NCBI GenBank assembly: GCA_030015575.1
Contig: CM057337.1
Span: 299,546,044-299,610,043 of the forward strand
Direction: 5' to 3'
Length of the DNA: 64,000 bases
From: Agapanthus africanus
Lineage: Eukaryota > Streptophyta > Magnoliopsida > Asparagales > Amaryllidaceae
Each line of letters opens with the position of its first letter. The first letter of the stretch is position 1. Made by a program: the position numbers and the translations under genes. The notes beneath the pieces are model-generated. The model was given only the letters and a program-made list of their open reading frames with translations, did no database searches and had not been told where the DNA came from. Below, one piece after another: positions 10,144-21,464 of the stretch.

Positions 10144-11539
10144 GTTTGATCGTCCCGAGCAAACTAGTTTATTCATGAGGAAAAAAAAGGAGAAAACTAA
10201 GCACACTTTCGTAGGCAGACACGATTGCACTGAGCACGTGCAACAAGCCGTTAAACCTCTAGGTGTCTCTAGTAGGAGGAGTGTTGTCTCCTGAGGGTTT
10301 TCAGCTGATTACACCCACAAAATCCAATAACAAAAGAAAGATGGTGAAATTTACATATAAAGATAAGAACCATAAAAGAAAGGCCTTGAAAAGAAGAGTT
10401 TCCAACTATACTAGCTTTTCAGTTGTCATGAGCCCTATCTTAATAGTCATGAAAAAATGTTAGAAATCACATCATCCCTCAATAAAACATCGTCTTTATT
10501 CTTCATTCTGACCTTTCATCCAAACATTGATCATATAACCCCACGTGTGTGTGAAGAACATCCCTACACTCGGAGAATTCAATTCAAGCTATCATACTCT
10601 TGTCCATCTACCTTAGTACTTTTTAATTTGATGAATATTAAGATTCGCTCACACCTTTTCATGCGACCGTTAATACTTCTTGAGGTACTAACCGACCGAT
10701 TACTCATGTGCTTGCTGATTAGGTGATAATATTTTTCTCTTCTTGCACCACCTAAGGCTTAGCAGTGACTCCCAGACCAGTTGGCCTTAGGGCACTAGGT
10801 GAAGAGGCACCCACGCTATATTTTTTTATTGCTGCCTTGGCGATAACAAAACAAGTGTTCATTTTTTTTTTCTTTTCACCATTTTCATTTTTTTTTCATT
10901 TCCTTCATACTTTGGCTTTTAGACAAGAGCATTTCAAGGTATCCTCTACTATCCCGAGTTTCAAGACATGTGTATGTGCATATAGTAGGGTATCAATATT
11001 CAAATGTTTGGCTTCGAGAATAGAAATTATTTTTCAGACTTATTTTTATTCTCAGATTAGTGACTTCCTTCATCTTTACTAACCCTTGGGACAACAGCTC
11101 ATAACTACTTATTACTAGTTCGTTTAAGAAAACTTCTAATTTTCTTGGTTTTCTTAAACTATTCCTATTTTTTGGATGTAATTTTTCACTTTCTACTCTT
11201 TTTTTATAATTTTTTTTTAATTTTTAATTTTGTTTGAAAATGTTGTGCTTATGCAAAATATGATGCAAATTGATGTGTAAATAAGCACAAACCTCCCCCA
11301 AACCTGTTTACAGCAGTGTCCTCACTGATGTCATCCGTTAAGCTCAAAAACCTGTAGACTTGGGAGGAAATTATTAATGGGGGAAAGGATATATGAAAGT
11401 GAAAATCCTCCCCCAAACTTATTTTAGGCTCACAAATTTGTAAAAATCATTTTCTTTTCAAGAGCCAAAATATACCACCCCTCCAAACTTTAAACAATTT
11501 TAATCTTTTAAAATCACACGTGGGGGTCAAGGTTATTGG
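10144..11539 (-). other. TG noncoding region between gag-pro and polypurine tract (unit 1)
   Basis: About 1.4 kb separates the Gag-protease stop from the polypurine tract, where an autonomous element would carry RT, RNase H and integrase. I see no pol motif on either strand. It holds T-rich runs near 10860-10890 and 11200-11230, three extra purine tracts of the AAGTTTGGGGG type (reverse strand), and a perfect 12-bp inverted repeat at 11122-11159. Short open frames here (10263-11082) do not resemble proteins. Confidence 0.8.
11122..11159. repeat. Perfect inverted repeat in TG 3' region
   Basis: GTTTAAGAAAAC (11122-11133) and GTTTTCTTAAAC (11148-11159) are exact reverse complements with a 14-bp loop. 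The copy in unit 2 at 44232-44269 is unchanged. In TG RNA it would form a 12-bp stem in the 3' noncoding part. Role unknown. Confidence 0.7.
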
Positions 11540-14485
11540 TCAATGCCAAGCTTTGCAAAGACCGAAGGTCAACACCAACCATTCAAAAATTTTATCGATG
11601 AAGCACCAAGGTTGGTGGAAGAACATGTCACCTTTCGACGTGAAGAAGTGGGGAGGTGATAAGAGGTGTAATGGAAAAGGATTGCGTCTCAATTTGGAGA
11701 GACAACACAGTGATAGTGATGATGGATTACTCGCATTATCATGATTGTCCAAAAGAGGGGGTGGAGGTCCAATTTCTTCATCTTGGAGTTGATTCATCTC
11801 AACACCCGTGTCTTGTAAAAATGCGAGTTCATCAGCGAAAATTTGCTCAAAGCTTTCATCGATACCCCGAAAAATAATGTCATCAGAAAAAATGGGGTGA
11901 TCGTCAGACTCTATAAAAGGTTTCTCATTAGATGTTAACCCGGACAACTCGGTGGAAGAGTAAATGGTTGGGTCAAACAACAACATATGAAAAGAGTCTG
12001 TATCATAAGGTTGATCAAATTCGCTGCTGTCGACATCCATTAATTCGACAGAACACACATGAGCATAGGGTTCGGAGAGTTCACTTCCCAACTTGTAAAT
12101 ATTAAGCTCAATTGACTTCTTTCCAAAGGATAGGGTCATAGAGCCGTTTCTACAATTAATTACTGCGTTGGAAGTGGCCAAAAAGGGTCGACCGAGTATC
12201 ACCGGGATTTGATTGCGTGGGTTTGCCACAGGTTGTGTATCTATAACGATAAAGTCCACAGGAAATATGAATTCTCCGACTTTGATTAACACATCCTCTA
12301 GCTCACCCCTAGGTTGGGTGATAGATCGATCGGCCATCTGAAGAGTGCAATGCGCAGGTTTTAACTCTCCGATCCCTAATTGCTCATAAACAGAATACGG
12401 AAGCAAGTTAACACTGGCACCTAGATCGAGTAGAGCACGATTAATATTTTTACCCCCAATAGAAATTGAAATTGTAGGACTTCCGGGGTCCTTTCGTTTC
12501 TTGGGTAGTTCTTGTGTAAAAGCGGTGCTCACATTACTCGCAAGGAAAACTTTTTTAGGTACTTGAACTTTTCGCTTCCTAGTGCACAAGTCCTTTAAGA
12601 TTTTCGCATATGATGGAACTTGTTGAATAGCATCTAGGAGAGGAATGTTTATGTTAACTTGCTTAAAAATTTCCACAATCTTCTCCATTTGTGGACTTGG
12701 TCTGTTGCCCCTCAACCTGTTTGGATAAGGTGCTTGATCAATAAGTTTTGGGTCCAACGTTTGTGGAGAAGACAGTGGGGATGGATTCGATCCCAAAACT
12801 GGAGTGGGAATCGACTTAGATAGATTTAGCGAAATGGGCGAAGGATTCGAGCCTTGGGAAAAATGGAGAATAGGCTCGGATGAAGGTGGGAGACTAGACG
12901 AATTAGGGGAAAAAGAAGAAACTGGGATATCATTGGTGTCACTATCATCACACTGCTCACCCACTCGGTCATTCAGCACTTTTCCCGATCTCAACGTGGT
13001 AACAGCACTCACATTATAACTTTGTGAGTGGCCAGGATTAGGTATGGGTTGAGATGGGAGTTTCCCTTTCTCTCTCGCACTCATTGCGGCGTTTAACTGT
13101 GCGATTTGGTTTTCTATTGATTTAATACTCTCACCATGGGAGGAGGAGTTTTTCGTTAGGGTATCAATAGAAGATCTCATCTCAGCCGAATTTTGCATGG
13201 ATTGTTTCATGAACATATCTAAAGTTTGTGCAAGAGAGTTGTCAGCACCGGCCACTTGTGGTGTAGAAATGTTGGCCGGATTTTGGAAATTCTGTGACTG
13301 AAAGGGGGGCTGATTCTGTGGTTGTGGTTGCTGTGGAGGAGGTCTTTGATAATTGCTTTGTTGGTTTTGATTCCAAGCAAAGTTAGGATGATTCCTCCAT
13401 CCTTGATTGTACGTGGAAGAATAAGGGTCGTTTCTAGGTCGCTGCTGAAAAGCGGCATTAGCTTGAAACGAAGCATTCATAGGACATTCTTCCGTTAAGT
13501 GTGAAGGATCCGAACAGCAACCACAAACGGTCTTAGGAAGCGCGGCCTGATTTAGGGAAAAAGATGAGAACTTGTTTTCAATAGCATAGAGTTTCTTCTG
13601 TATCGCTGCCATTTCGGCTTTCACTGCGATAGAAATATCGAGCTGGTGAATACCTCCCTTAGTTGAAGGTGGTCTTACGCTTTCCCACTGCAAAGTGCTT
13701 TCTGCGAGATCTTCCAGATATTTCCATGCTTCACCGTCATCTTTAGACATGAAATTGCATTGACACATTGTTTCAAGCATCTGCTTTGTCGCTGGATTAA
13801 TGCCCTCATAAATAATTCGGCATAAATCCCATCTACTGATTCCGTGATGAGGACATTGGACAAGCAGATCTTTGAAACGTTCAAAGCACTTCCAAAATGG
13901 TTCATTGGGAAGCTGGATGAACTGGTTAATCTCGCTCCTAACATGTGCAGTCTTATGATTTGGGTAAAACTTCTTAAGAAATGCTACGACGAATTCATCC
14001 CAATTAGTGATAGAGTGTGCGGCAGTATTATAAAGCCATTTTTCTGCCAAGTCGCACAGTGTGAATGGGAGAAGACGTAAGCGCATATCATCTAAAGTCA
14101 ATTGTGAAGTACCCATCATTGCACATACGTTTTCGAATTTGGTGATGAAAACGTCCGCGTCTTCCGACCCAAGCCCGTGAAATTTGGGCAGCAGATTGAT
14201 GTAGTGGGGTTTAATTTCGAAATTATCCCCGTTAGGTGGTGGAAGAGATAAACAAGTAGGAAGAGGGCCACGAATAGGATAGCATCTCTCTTGGAGAGAA
14301 ATGCGCGGTGGATTCTGCGCACCTATGGGCGGTGGCAGCGTGGCGTTATAATTAGATGGAGTGCCGTCCATCACGGTCGATGTGGTGTGTGGTGGGGGAA
14401 AAGAAGATGAAGAAGTACCGACTTCGGCGTCGATAGCAGGAACGCGGACAAGACGGGCACTAGGATCCCGTGTCCAGCCGAGCAT
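11540..14485 (-). CDS. Gag-protease polyprotein of TG (unit 1)
   Basis: This 981-aa open frame encodes the structural protein and protease of element TG. Gag would form the cytoplasmic virus-like particle, package RNA and be cut by the protease. After an N-terminal Pro/Ser-rich stretch, a retrotransposon capsid domain spans roughly residues 90-270 (KPHYINLLPKFHG, then FLKKFYP). One CCHC zinc knuckle lies at about 319-334 (CGCCSDPSHLTEEC), followed by a Gln/Asn/Pro-rich linker (335-420). An aspartic protease lies at about 665-790, with the active-site LLDLGAS near 684 and ILGRPFL near 763-770. D-L-G instead of D-T/S-G is known in Athila/Tat proteases. The C-terminal ~180 residues are acidic and then of unknown type; the frame stops without RT. 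The Met start follows an 826-bp leader. It differs from the unit 2 copy at 12 residues. Confidence 0.95.
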   Translation of the reverse strand: MLGWTRDPSARLVRVPAIDAEVGTSSSSFPPPHTTSTVMDGTPSNYNATLPPPIGAQNPPRISLQERCYPIRGPLPTCLSLPPPNGDNFEIKPHYINLLPKFHGLGSEDADVFITKFENVCAMMGTSQLTLDDMRLRLLPFTLCDLAEKWLYNTAAHSITNWDEFVVAFLKKFYPNHKTAHVRSEINQFIQLPNEPFWKCFERFKDLLVQCPHHGISRWDLCRIIYEGINPATKQMLETMCQCNFMSKDDGEAWKYLEDLAESTLQWESVRPPSTKGGIHQLDISIAVKAEMAAIQKKLYAIENKFSSFSLNQAALPKTVCGCCSDPSHLTEECPMNASFQANAAFQQRPRNDPYSSTYNQGWRNHPNFAWNQNQQSNYQRPPPQQPQPQNQPPFQSQNFQNPANISTPQVAGADNSLAQTLDMFMKQSMQNSAEMRSSIDTLTKNSSSHGESIKSIENQIAQLNAAMSAREKGKLPSQPIPNPGHSQSYNVSAVTTLRSGKVLNDRVGEQCDDSDTNDIPVSSFSPNSSSLPPSSEPILHFSQGSNPSPISLNLSKSIPTPVLGSNPSPLSSPQTLDPKLIDQAPYPNRLRGNRPSPQMEKIVEIFKQVNINIPLLDAIQQVPSYAKILKDLCTRKRKVQVPKKVFLASNVSTAFTQELPKKRKDPGSPTISISIGGKNINRALLDLGASVNLLPYSVYEQLGIGELKPAHCTLQMADRSITQPRGELEDVLIKVGEFIFPVDFIVIDTQPVANPRNQIPVILGRPFLATSNAVINCRNGSMTLSFGKKSIELNIYKLGSELSEPYAHVCSVELMDVDSSEFDQPYDTDSFHMLLFDPTIYSSTELSGLTSNEKPFIESDDHPIFSDDIIFRGIDESFEQIFADELAFLQDTGVEMNQLQDEEIGPPPPLLDNHDNASNPSSLSLCCLSKLRRNPFPLHLLSPPHFFTSKGDMFFHQPWCFIDKIFEWLVLTFGLCKAWH

Positions 14486-15291
14486 GCACTAAGCGGGTTT
14501 AGTGCAAGTGGCAGCGTGTGTGTGATTTAAAAATTGGCTTGTTTTGAAAAAGTGGAACTCAAGACAAATCTCCCTAAGATGCACAAGCAACCCTAGAACT
14601 AAGGTTACCTAGGTCAGTCTCTAGACCGCTCCTAGACTTCCAAAGGACAAGCCGCAGGATCAATCCTCTACCGCCTCCGTACTACCCTTGTAGCCAGATA
14701 AATGCCAGGTAAGTGGGAAGGAACCACGTCGTGGGCCTAATTAAAAACCACTAGCCTTTGTCACACTTGCCTAGGCACTACAAATGTAATGCGGATAAAC
14801 GATAGATTACCCACGACCTTCCTCTGTCCTTAATGAGCGCGACAGTCCTTAGAGTCTGGTCTAGATATTTTTTAAATTATTGTAGGGTTGATGCAGATGC
14901 TCGGTTTGTGATTTGTAGGGCTTAGGAAGGGTGATGAAATCCCCACCTAATCTTGATTTGGTCTTTGCCCCTTAAAGTCCGTATTAAAATATGCGAAACA
15001 AAACCAATCACAAAACTTTTGCAAAAAGATTTTTTTTTTGCGGCGCGATTTTGCAAAGAATCCTGCAGAAAATAGATTTTATTGGATTTAGAGGAGAGAG
15101 AAGGAGTTAAGAAATATACCAGAGAAGTTCGGAACCCTAGATCTCCTGTTTTCTCAAGTCCGTGACTCCAGATTCCCTCGCAAAATTCACACACAAATCG
15201 TTAAATATGCAATTTGCAGTTTTGTTTTAATAATGATATGACTCGTCTAAGAATTCAACACAAATAGTAAGAATAAAAAATTACGCACGTA
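14486..15291 (-). other. TG 5' leader between primer site and gag (unit 1)
   Basis: Untranslated leader of about 0.8 kb on the element's strand. It has several stops and no conserved frame (the 90-aa frame at 14922-15194 is low-complexity). Packaging or dimerisation signals would be expected here in this family, but I cannot identify one. Confidence 0.7.
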
Positions 15292-15309
15292 TCCTCGGCA
15301 ACGGCGCCA
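15292..15309 (-). other. TG primer binding site, tRNA-Asp (unit 1)
   Basis: The reverse strand reads TGGCGCCGTTGCCGAGGA, two bases after the 5' LTR end. It is complementary to the plant tRNA-Asp 3' end (canonical TGGCGCCGTTGCCGGGGA) with one mismatch. This primer type is known for Athila elements. Confidence 0.9.
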
Positions 15310-15311
15310 TT

Positions 15312-16769
15312 TGATTGTCACGAAAAAAGTGTGTTTGTAGTTTAACCGCAATCAATAACGGTGTCGTGTGTAGCTAGACCGAGATGAGTACAGGTCGTCC
15401 TCTGGGAAACGTGGAACCTTTTACTTTTACTTTAGATGTGTTGAGAAAGAGAGGAGGGATAAAGAATTTTTATAGAATGGTTTCTAGATCTACGTTAAAC
15501 AAGAATGTAAAATATAGAACTAGATTATTTTAGAGATGTAGTTAATATAATAAGAAGGCTTGTAGGGTTCGTTAGGATTTAGTAGTTATGGACGATTAAT
15601 TAAAAGTTACCATTTTTATCCATTAATAGATTTAGAACTAGAACGACGGTGATGCGTGTAGATTAGGGTTTCTGGAGGGAAAAGGGATCCCACTCTTAAC
15701 CCTTATCTCGACACGGAACTCCGTTCATTATCCAGCCTTTACCAAAACAATCATTAATCTAATCATTAATCGCGGTCGGAACTAGCAAAGAATTGCTAGC
15801 GCGCCCGATTAGGATGTTAATGATTCTTTTGATAAAGTTCCTAAACTTTATAGGACTTAAAAAGGGTTTAGTTATTTTCATCGTCCATTAGCCTACCCTA
15901 ATCCTACGAACCCTAACAAGCGGAGAATTACTTGCGCATGTTGGGAGAAGAAGATGAAAAGAAAGAGAGGGAAAACATAATGTAAAATGCAAAAGAATTA
16001 AATAAAATAACTACCTTTATTAATCAACTGAACAATCTACACTTTTATTCCGTAGAAAATGATTACAAAACTTGGTTTGCTTCTCGATCTTTCCTAAGGA
16101 GGTAGACGAACAGTTGATGATCAGCCTGGATGTGTGAGCCGTCTTGGACTTCGTGATCTCGTCGGCTTGATAGCTTTTCCAAGAGACTCTCGGTGCCTTT
16201 TTATAGTGCAAAGCCAGAATCTTTTAGTTAGAAACTTGATAAAATTTAGCAGAGAATCATGCCCCAAAATCTTGCCTCCTAATTCCCTATAAGTGCGGCA
16301 GATCCGCGGCCAAAGGGGGGGTATGGCCGCGGATCCGCGGCCAATGGTGAGGATCTCTTCATCAATTTTCTTGGGCTCTCTGATTGTGACATTTGGCAAG
16401 CCTAGACACCTTCAGAATTCAAAAATCTTTTCTCGGTTGCTTCCATACTTGGTCTCCAAGTTTTGCTTCTTAATTTGGCAAGTTTTCTTCAACAAATTGA
16501 TTTGTTTGATAAATTCTTCATAACAACTTGGAAATATTCTGCACAACAACTCAAATAAGATTTAAGTAGACTTTGTTCTACTAGGATTAGATCAATAATA
16601 TTTGCATACATTTTCCTACCAAATGATAATTAAAATATATTAACACATGGAAAATAATGTTTTTACACATAAACCCTCATATGTATAATATATTATAATA
16701 AAGTCCTTTTTTTAATATGAAAATGGTAGGAAAAATGTAATACAAATGTGCAGTTTTATCAACTTAACA
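15312..16769 (-). repeat. TG 5' LTR (unit 1)
   Basis: 1458 bp, matching 8669-10126 in length. On the reverse strand a TATA box TATAAAAAG lies at 16197-16205, with the 18-bp palindrome about 120 bp upstream. R and U5 should be the part below about 16170. The last bases read TTAACA where the 3' LTR has TGAACA. Confidence 0.92.
16197..16205 (-). promoter_or_regulatory. TATA box of TG 5' LTR (unit 1)
   Basis: The reverse strand reads TATAAAAAG. Both 5' LTRs (here and 49337-49345) keep it. Both 3' LTRs carry TATCAAAAG instead, so the change predates the segmental duplication. Confidence 0.7.
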
Positions 16770-18879
16770 GCGGGTAACTTGCCGCGCCCGTAGGGGTCTA
16801 GGATTTCATTGCACAGGCTATCCACACGACCAGGGGAACGTCGGGTTTCAGCAGCGGCTCTGTGAAACCCAGGAATCCCAGATATCTGTATTGTTCTGTG
16901 ATGCTTATTACATTTCTGTGATGATGCATTTTATCACGCCTTGAGCGAATATTATATATTGATATATATACTAGTAGATGTTGTATAGGTTTTGCATCCG
17001 CGCTAGTCCAGTCCCCGCTCTGTCGTTAGTTAAGTAACCTAACGGGTGATGACGGGACCCAGTGGCGAATGCGGATGGCATATACGTACATCATTATTTT
17101 TGTTCTTTTGTGGTGTGATCAATTGATGGGACTGCGTTGATTCGGATCAATGCAAGATAAAAAAAACCAATTTGATGTTGTTGGAATATTTTTCAAAAAG
17201 CTGTTATTGCAAGGGCGTTCTCTTTTGTTTTGCATAGTGGTATTCGGTTATGAATATCCAGCTCCTCAATCGACGAGGCAAGGGCCGAGATCCCTTCACC
17301 GGGAGTGACCCCTTGGACAGAAGTTTGCGTCAGGGAAATAACTTCACTATAGTCGTTTACTTTTGCTTTGCATCGTGGTATTCAGTTGGAATATCCTGCA
17401 CTTCATTCTACGGGGAAAGAGCCAAGATCCCTTCACCGGGAGTGACCTCTTTAGCAAAGCTTTTCGTCACTATATTTTTATAAAGCTATCCAGTTCCTTC
17501 AACGATATCAAGTTCATTACGTTAAAGGTTTTTCGCCAGAAACCATTCGTAGCCCTCCGTCGTTTCAGACGGGTAGCACGTAGTATTCATGCTATGTTTG
17601 TTGACCTTCGTTAAGGCAAAGTGTATGGTAGCTGCTTGTTACCTTTCTGCTGCATAGATAGATGTGTTGGTTTGGGACAGTCGTATAGCCTTATTGACCT
17701 TCGTCAAGGGCTTGCACGGGTGGGTTCAAATTAACCTGGACAATGACGGGTAGAACTTGACATGTGACTTATGATTTGTTGACCTTCATCAAGGTCATAA
17801 GAGCATGGGGCAAAAATCACATCGGGAGTTTCTAAAGAAACTGAAACTTACCAGATATGCGCATACCTTCTGGTGTGTGATAACGTGAGCGGATTCCGTC
17901 ACGTTATCATGCGATGATAGTTGGATCCCGATTACCACTGATGAGTTGGTTTACTCCTCGGGTGATCCCGACTAATTCTTCTTTCAGGTTTGGGGAAGAA
18001 TTTGACGTTACAGTGGGAGGTTTCCTGATTAGATAAAGTGATAACCATTCTGATCCAAGTTTGAGTGCAAGCTAGGTGTTTCTTTTCTCTCTCTCTTTGG
18101 CAGCCAACATGACCCGACCCTAGACTATGACTTAGTGACCAAGTTGACCGAACCTTCTTAAACACTGGCTTTTGGATTGTCAGAGTTTCAAACCTCATTG
18201 CCAATCCTACTTTTACCCTTTTCTCCAGGACACCCTGTATTACTACGAACGTCCATTTCCATTGGACAAAACCATCTATGGTTATATATGAACTCAAAGG
18301 AATTTATTCGAGAATGGTTTCCGGTTCTTCAGTTTTCTTTTCCTTTTACCTTCTCTCAGGTTGCGAGTACTCCTTGGTTTAGGAGATAGTACACCTATTA
18401 TGCAAATTGGATAGTCTTCTTCCAAACCTTAGGCTGGTTCAGGAGAAATAGGAATAAGGTTTATTCGGTTGTCTTTTATCTTCACCTTCTCTCGCAATGC
18501 GAGTGCTCCTAGGATTAGGACAGTACACCCATTTTGCTTATTGGATAGTCTTCTTCCAAACCATAGGCTGGTGCCGAACGGTAGGGAAGGAAGAAAACTA
18601 TTTAGCCTAAGAGGGTGTACAGAAGGTAATGACTAAAGACATATAAAGGGATTTGGAGAGATGGAAAAGAATTATACAGTCACGGTTGTGAATCTGGATA
18701 ACGGAAAAGGTATTACTAGGAATACCCGGATACCCCATCGAAACATTTCAATGTTTCAGTTTCACTGTGTACTGTTAAAGAAAAACTGATTTCCCAATTA
18801 GCCCTTGCTCTAGGGTATGTATTTACCAGGTATGATTCTCACATCTGTATGGTTTTACAGATGATGAGTGGGAGTAAGT
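16770..18879 (+). other. Copia interior, decayed gag-side region (unit 1)
   Basis: Starts with GCGGG, the right target duplication of TG. No frame is long enough to be a gene and I recognise no protein motif. It holds internal duplications: two diverged units of about 125 bp at 17235-17470 (shared core GATCCCTTCACCGGGAGTGA), two units of about 100 bp at 18340-18434 and 18470-18573 (shared core GGATAGTCTTCTTCCAAACC), and three copies of TTGACCTTCRTYAAGG at 17601, 17694 and 17779. An inverted repeat lies at 17878-17909. Between the copia LTR and integrase remnant, gag and protease would be expected; if so, they have decayed beyond recognition. Confidence 0.5.
17878..17909. repeat. Perfect 11-bp inverted repeat
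   Basis: TGATAACGTGA (17878-17888) and TCACGTTATCA (17899-17909) are exact reverse complements with a 10-bp spacer. The unit 2 copy near 51018-51049 is the same. Function unknown. Confidence 0.6.
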
Positions 18880-21155
18880 TATTGGGAATTAGGTGATCAT
18901 CCTCATTATATCGGGATTCGTTATAATTGGTGATATTTGAGGAAGTCACCTGGGTTGTTTGCCGGACGGCAAATATTTGGTTTTGAATATCCGTTGTTAT
19001 GCACCAATTTCAAATTGATATATCTGTAAGTCTATTTTTATAGAGTGAGATATACCTTTTTGAAATTATGTCTATGACATTTACCTATATCAGTGGATGG
19101 TTAGGTAAGGAGCATTAAACAGCGGTGTAATTCTTCATAACCATAGTACAGTTTTCAACCTACGATACACAGGGAATGAGTTATTAGACTCAAGGGACTT
19201 ATACAGAGTATTGTATGTTGTCCAGTGTCCGTGAGGACAGAGGGGTTGGTTCTAGGACTATATTCGGTTTAGTTATGACTTCTCTAGTTTTTAGACAGGT
19301 GTTTCGTAGAAACACAGGGTCCAAGTTTTGAGAAGTTATAGGTATATGAATAAAGTAGAGAACCAGGTATTGCAAGTATCGGGATTCTTCAAGGTGATCG
19401 AAGATGTAGATACTTGTGTGTGGTGTTCAGTTAATAGTAATGATTAAGAGAACTTGCTTCTCTTTCAGGTTACTCATAATTGGAAGCATTCCTAAGTTGA
19501 GTAACGCCGATCGGCCTCCTTCCATTTTGTTGACATGCACTGGAGACAGCTGCATGATTTGAATCTGGTTCAATTAAATCAGTGCCTCTGTTTCTATATT
19601 GGATACAGAACAGTTCATATCTTGACATTGTTAAGGTACGGGGAGTTGTCCAGCTTATGCTTAAAACCAGACTCTGGATAACTCAAGGTACGTTCCTGTA
19701 ATGGCTGTTCGTGGGTTGACCCAGGCTATGACGAGGGTTGACTTTCTACCATCAGGAAGATCAATAGTGATATTGTTCTTGACTCGCCACAGTTTTAATA
19801 AAAATGGATTTTTTCAGAAAACAGTAGTGGGAGTATGGTAGAACTGGAAGTGATTCCAGAACCGCAAACGATTACTGAAGATTTGATAAGAACCTAAAGA
19901 TTCAATCTGATTTGACATTCCATTAGCCACAACGCAGATAAAGTGGGTAACCTCAGGCGCTCGAGAGGTACTTCGGTATGCTCAAGGACGGTGGCAGGGA
20001 GGTTCTTGTTTACCCAGACTTGCCATTGCTGTTGTTCTAGACTGTGAGACCCGGCAAGAGGATGACTATAGCGTCGTTCTAAACTAGCTTTAGAAGTGAA
20101 CGTCTATATGACTCTACCAGAGGGTTGTCGTAGTCAGTGGGAGCAGCGAAAGCATAGTGGACAAGTGGCTTATGTCTATAAATAGACTAAAGCAGATATA
20201 GCGGAGATAGATCATCTATTTCTGATGTGACAGTCATAGGTTTGAATTCATCAGAATAGGGGATGGATCTGTTAAGAAGGTAGTAGGGTGTGATGTATTG
20301 GTATTTGGATGACATACACAGAGTAGGAAATGATATTCCTATACTATGATCGGTTATACTTTAGTTGTCACACAGTGGTTTCTCCACATAGGAATTGGAT
20401 AATATATCATACATTCTGGTTACTAGATCTATGGTTTTAGATCTAGATTTGGGAAGTGTCCTAATCAAGGTACTTAGACAGTATTGTAAGAGTATTTAGA
20501 ATGGACGACTCCTGGCACGGTAGTGTACCTGCAGGTGATGGAGTCACCCTCTTTAAAAGTGTCTTACAGACTAAAGGGAAGAGGGATGTGCATGATTGGC
20601 AGATCATTTGCTTAGGCAATTGAGTCAATCATGAGATGTCAAGTACCACACCAGATGTTGTTTTGCACGGGATGCAATAAGTTGATATTGATCAAATCCT
20701 GGAAAAACATTCGGAAGCAGTTTTAGAACATAAGTGGATGTTCTAGGGATATGATAACGACAGCCTCATTCGGGAGACAGTTATCATTCCAGGCTTCCAA
20801 GGTGACTTGGATGACTGAGTGACTGTCAGAGTTAGAGTTTTCCCTCTGACGAGGGGCAGTAGTTTGGACAGGAGGTCCAAGCGGATACTAAGGGGGGCAT
20901 GGCGTAGGATACTGATTAAGTTCAGTTGATGATACAGTCTAAGAATTTTGGATTTGGAGTTCATTTATAAGCTAGGTCCCATCAGATATCCAGACATATT
21001 CTAAGACTGGTATTGCTCATTTCGGGAGATGGCTTTCTCCGCGAACTTGAGATAAAGAGAGACATAGAAAGAAACATCAAAGCGGATCCACTCACTGAGG
21101 CTATTCCTCGAACGCAATAGTTTCGTAAACGAGCTTTGTGAGACTGATTAGTAGA
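18880..21155 (+). pseudogene. Ty1/copia pol remnant: integrase, RT and RNase H (unit 1)
   Basis: Plus-strand translation in changing frames gives copia pol pieces in order. An integrase core remnant with an MNKVENQ piece lies near 19340-19360. An RT remnant (VLDCETRQEDDYS) is near 20035-20075, and the RT catalytic box as WYLDDIHRVGNDIP is at 20299-20340, where YVDD is usual (YLDD at 20302-20313). The RNase H end ADPLTEAIPRTQ is near 21082-21117. Many stops and shifts show a long-dead gene. It ends about 10 bp before element B. Orientation and order fit the LTR at 1067-3190, so this is the body of that element with three later insertions removed. Confidence 0.75.
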
Positions 21156-21464
21156 GGAGTTGTGTAATACCCAGTTTTCTTATACGACTAAATCCGTATT
21201 TATTCTTATCTAGAAAATTTATTTATAATTATCTATTTAATTTCAAATCCTACTAAACCCAGATCTTATCTTTCGCTTTCTCTAGTTCAGCTGTTCTTCT
21301 TTTATTGAGTCTAAACCCAAAACGAATGCTATGTATATTTCTTCGTCTAACCCAAATCCATGATTTCCCCAACCCTTTGCCAAGTGTCCAAACTCACTCC
21401 CTCAGTTCAAAACTCCCTAGTGCCACACAAAATTAAGATTTGTCTAATAAGAATTTGTTAAGTG

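Larger units (their letters stand above)
8669..16769 (-). mobile_element. TG: intact Gag-protease-only LTR retrotransposon (unit 1)
   Basis: This 8101-bp element has two 1458-bp LTRs (8669-10126 and 15312-16769), a tRNA-Asp primer site, one long gag-pro ORF, a polypurine tract and a perfect GCGGG target duplication (8664-8668, 16770-16774). Reading from the 5' LTR on the right the order is LTR, primer site, leader, gag-pro, 1.4 kb noncoding, polypurine tract, LTR. No RT, RNase H or integrase motif is present between the ORF end and the polypurine tract. Sequence style (Gag, protease and primer site) places it near the Athila/Tat group of Ty3/gypsy. It fits the TR-GAG class of non-autonomous elements, here with a protease as well. 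About 19 substitutions separate its two LTRs by hand count, about 1.3 percent. Confidence 0.93.

Noticed and set aside
10263..11082. 66-, 89- and 105-aa plus-strand frames in TG 3' region
   Set aside because: Antisense to the element, in AT-rich noncoding sequence, without motifs; identical in unit 2 only because of the duplication.
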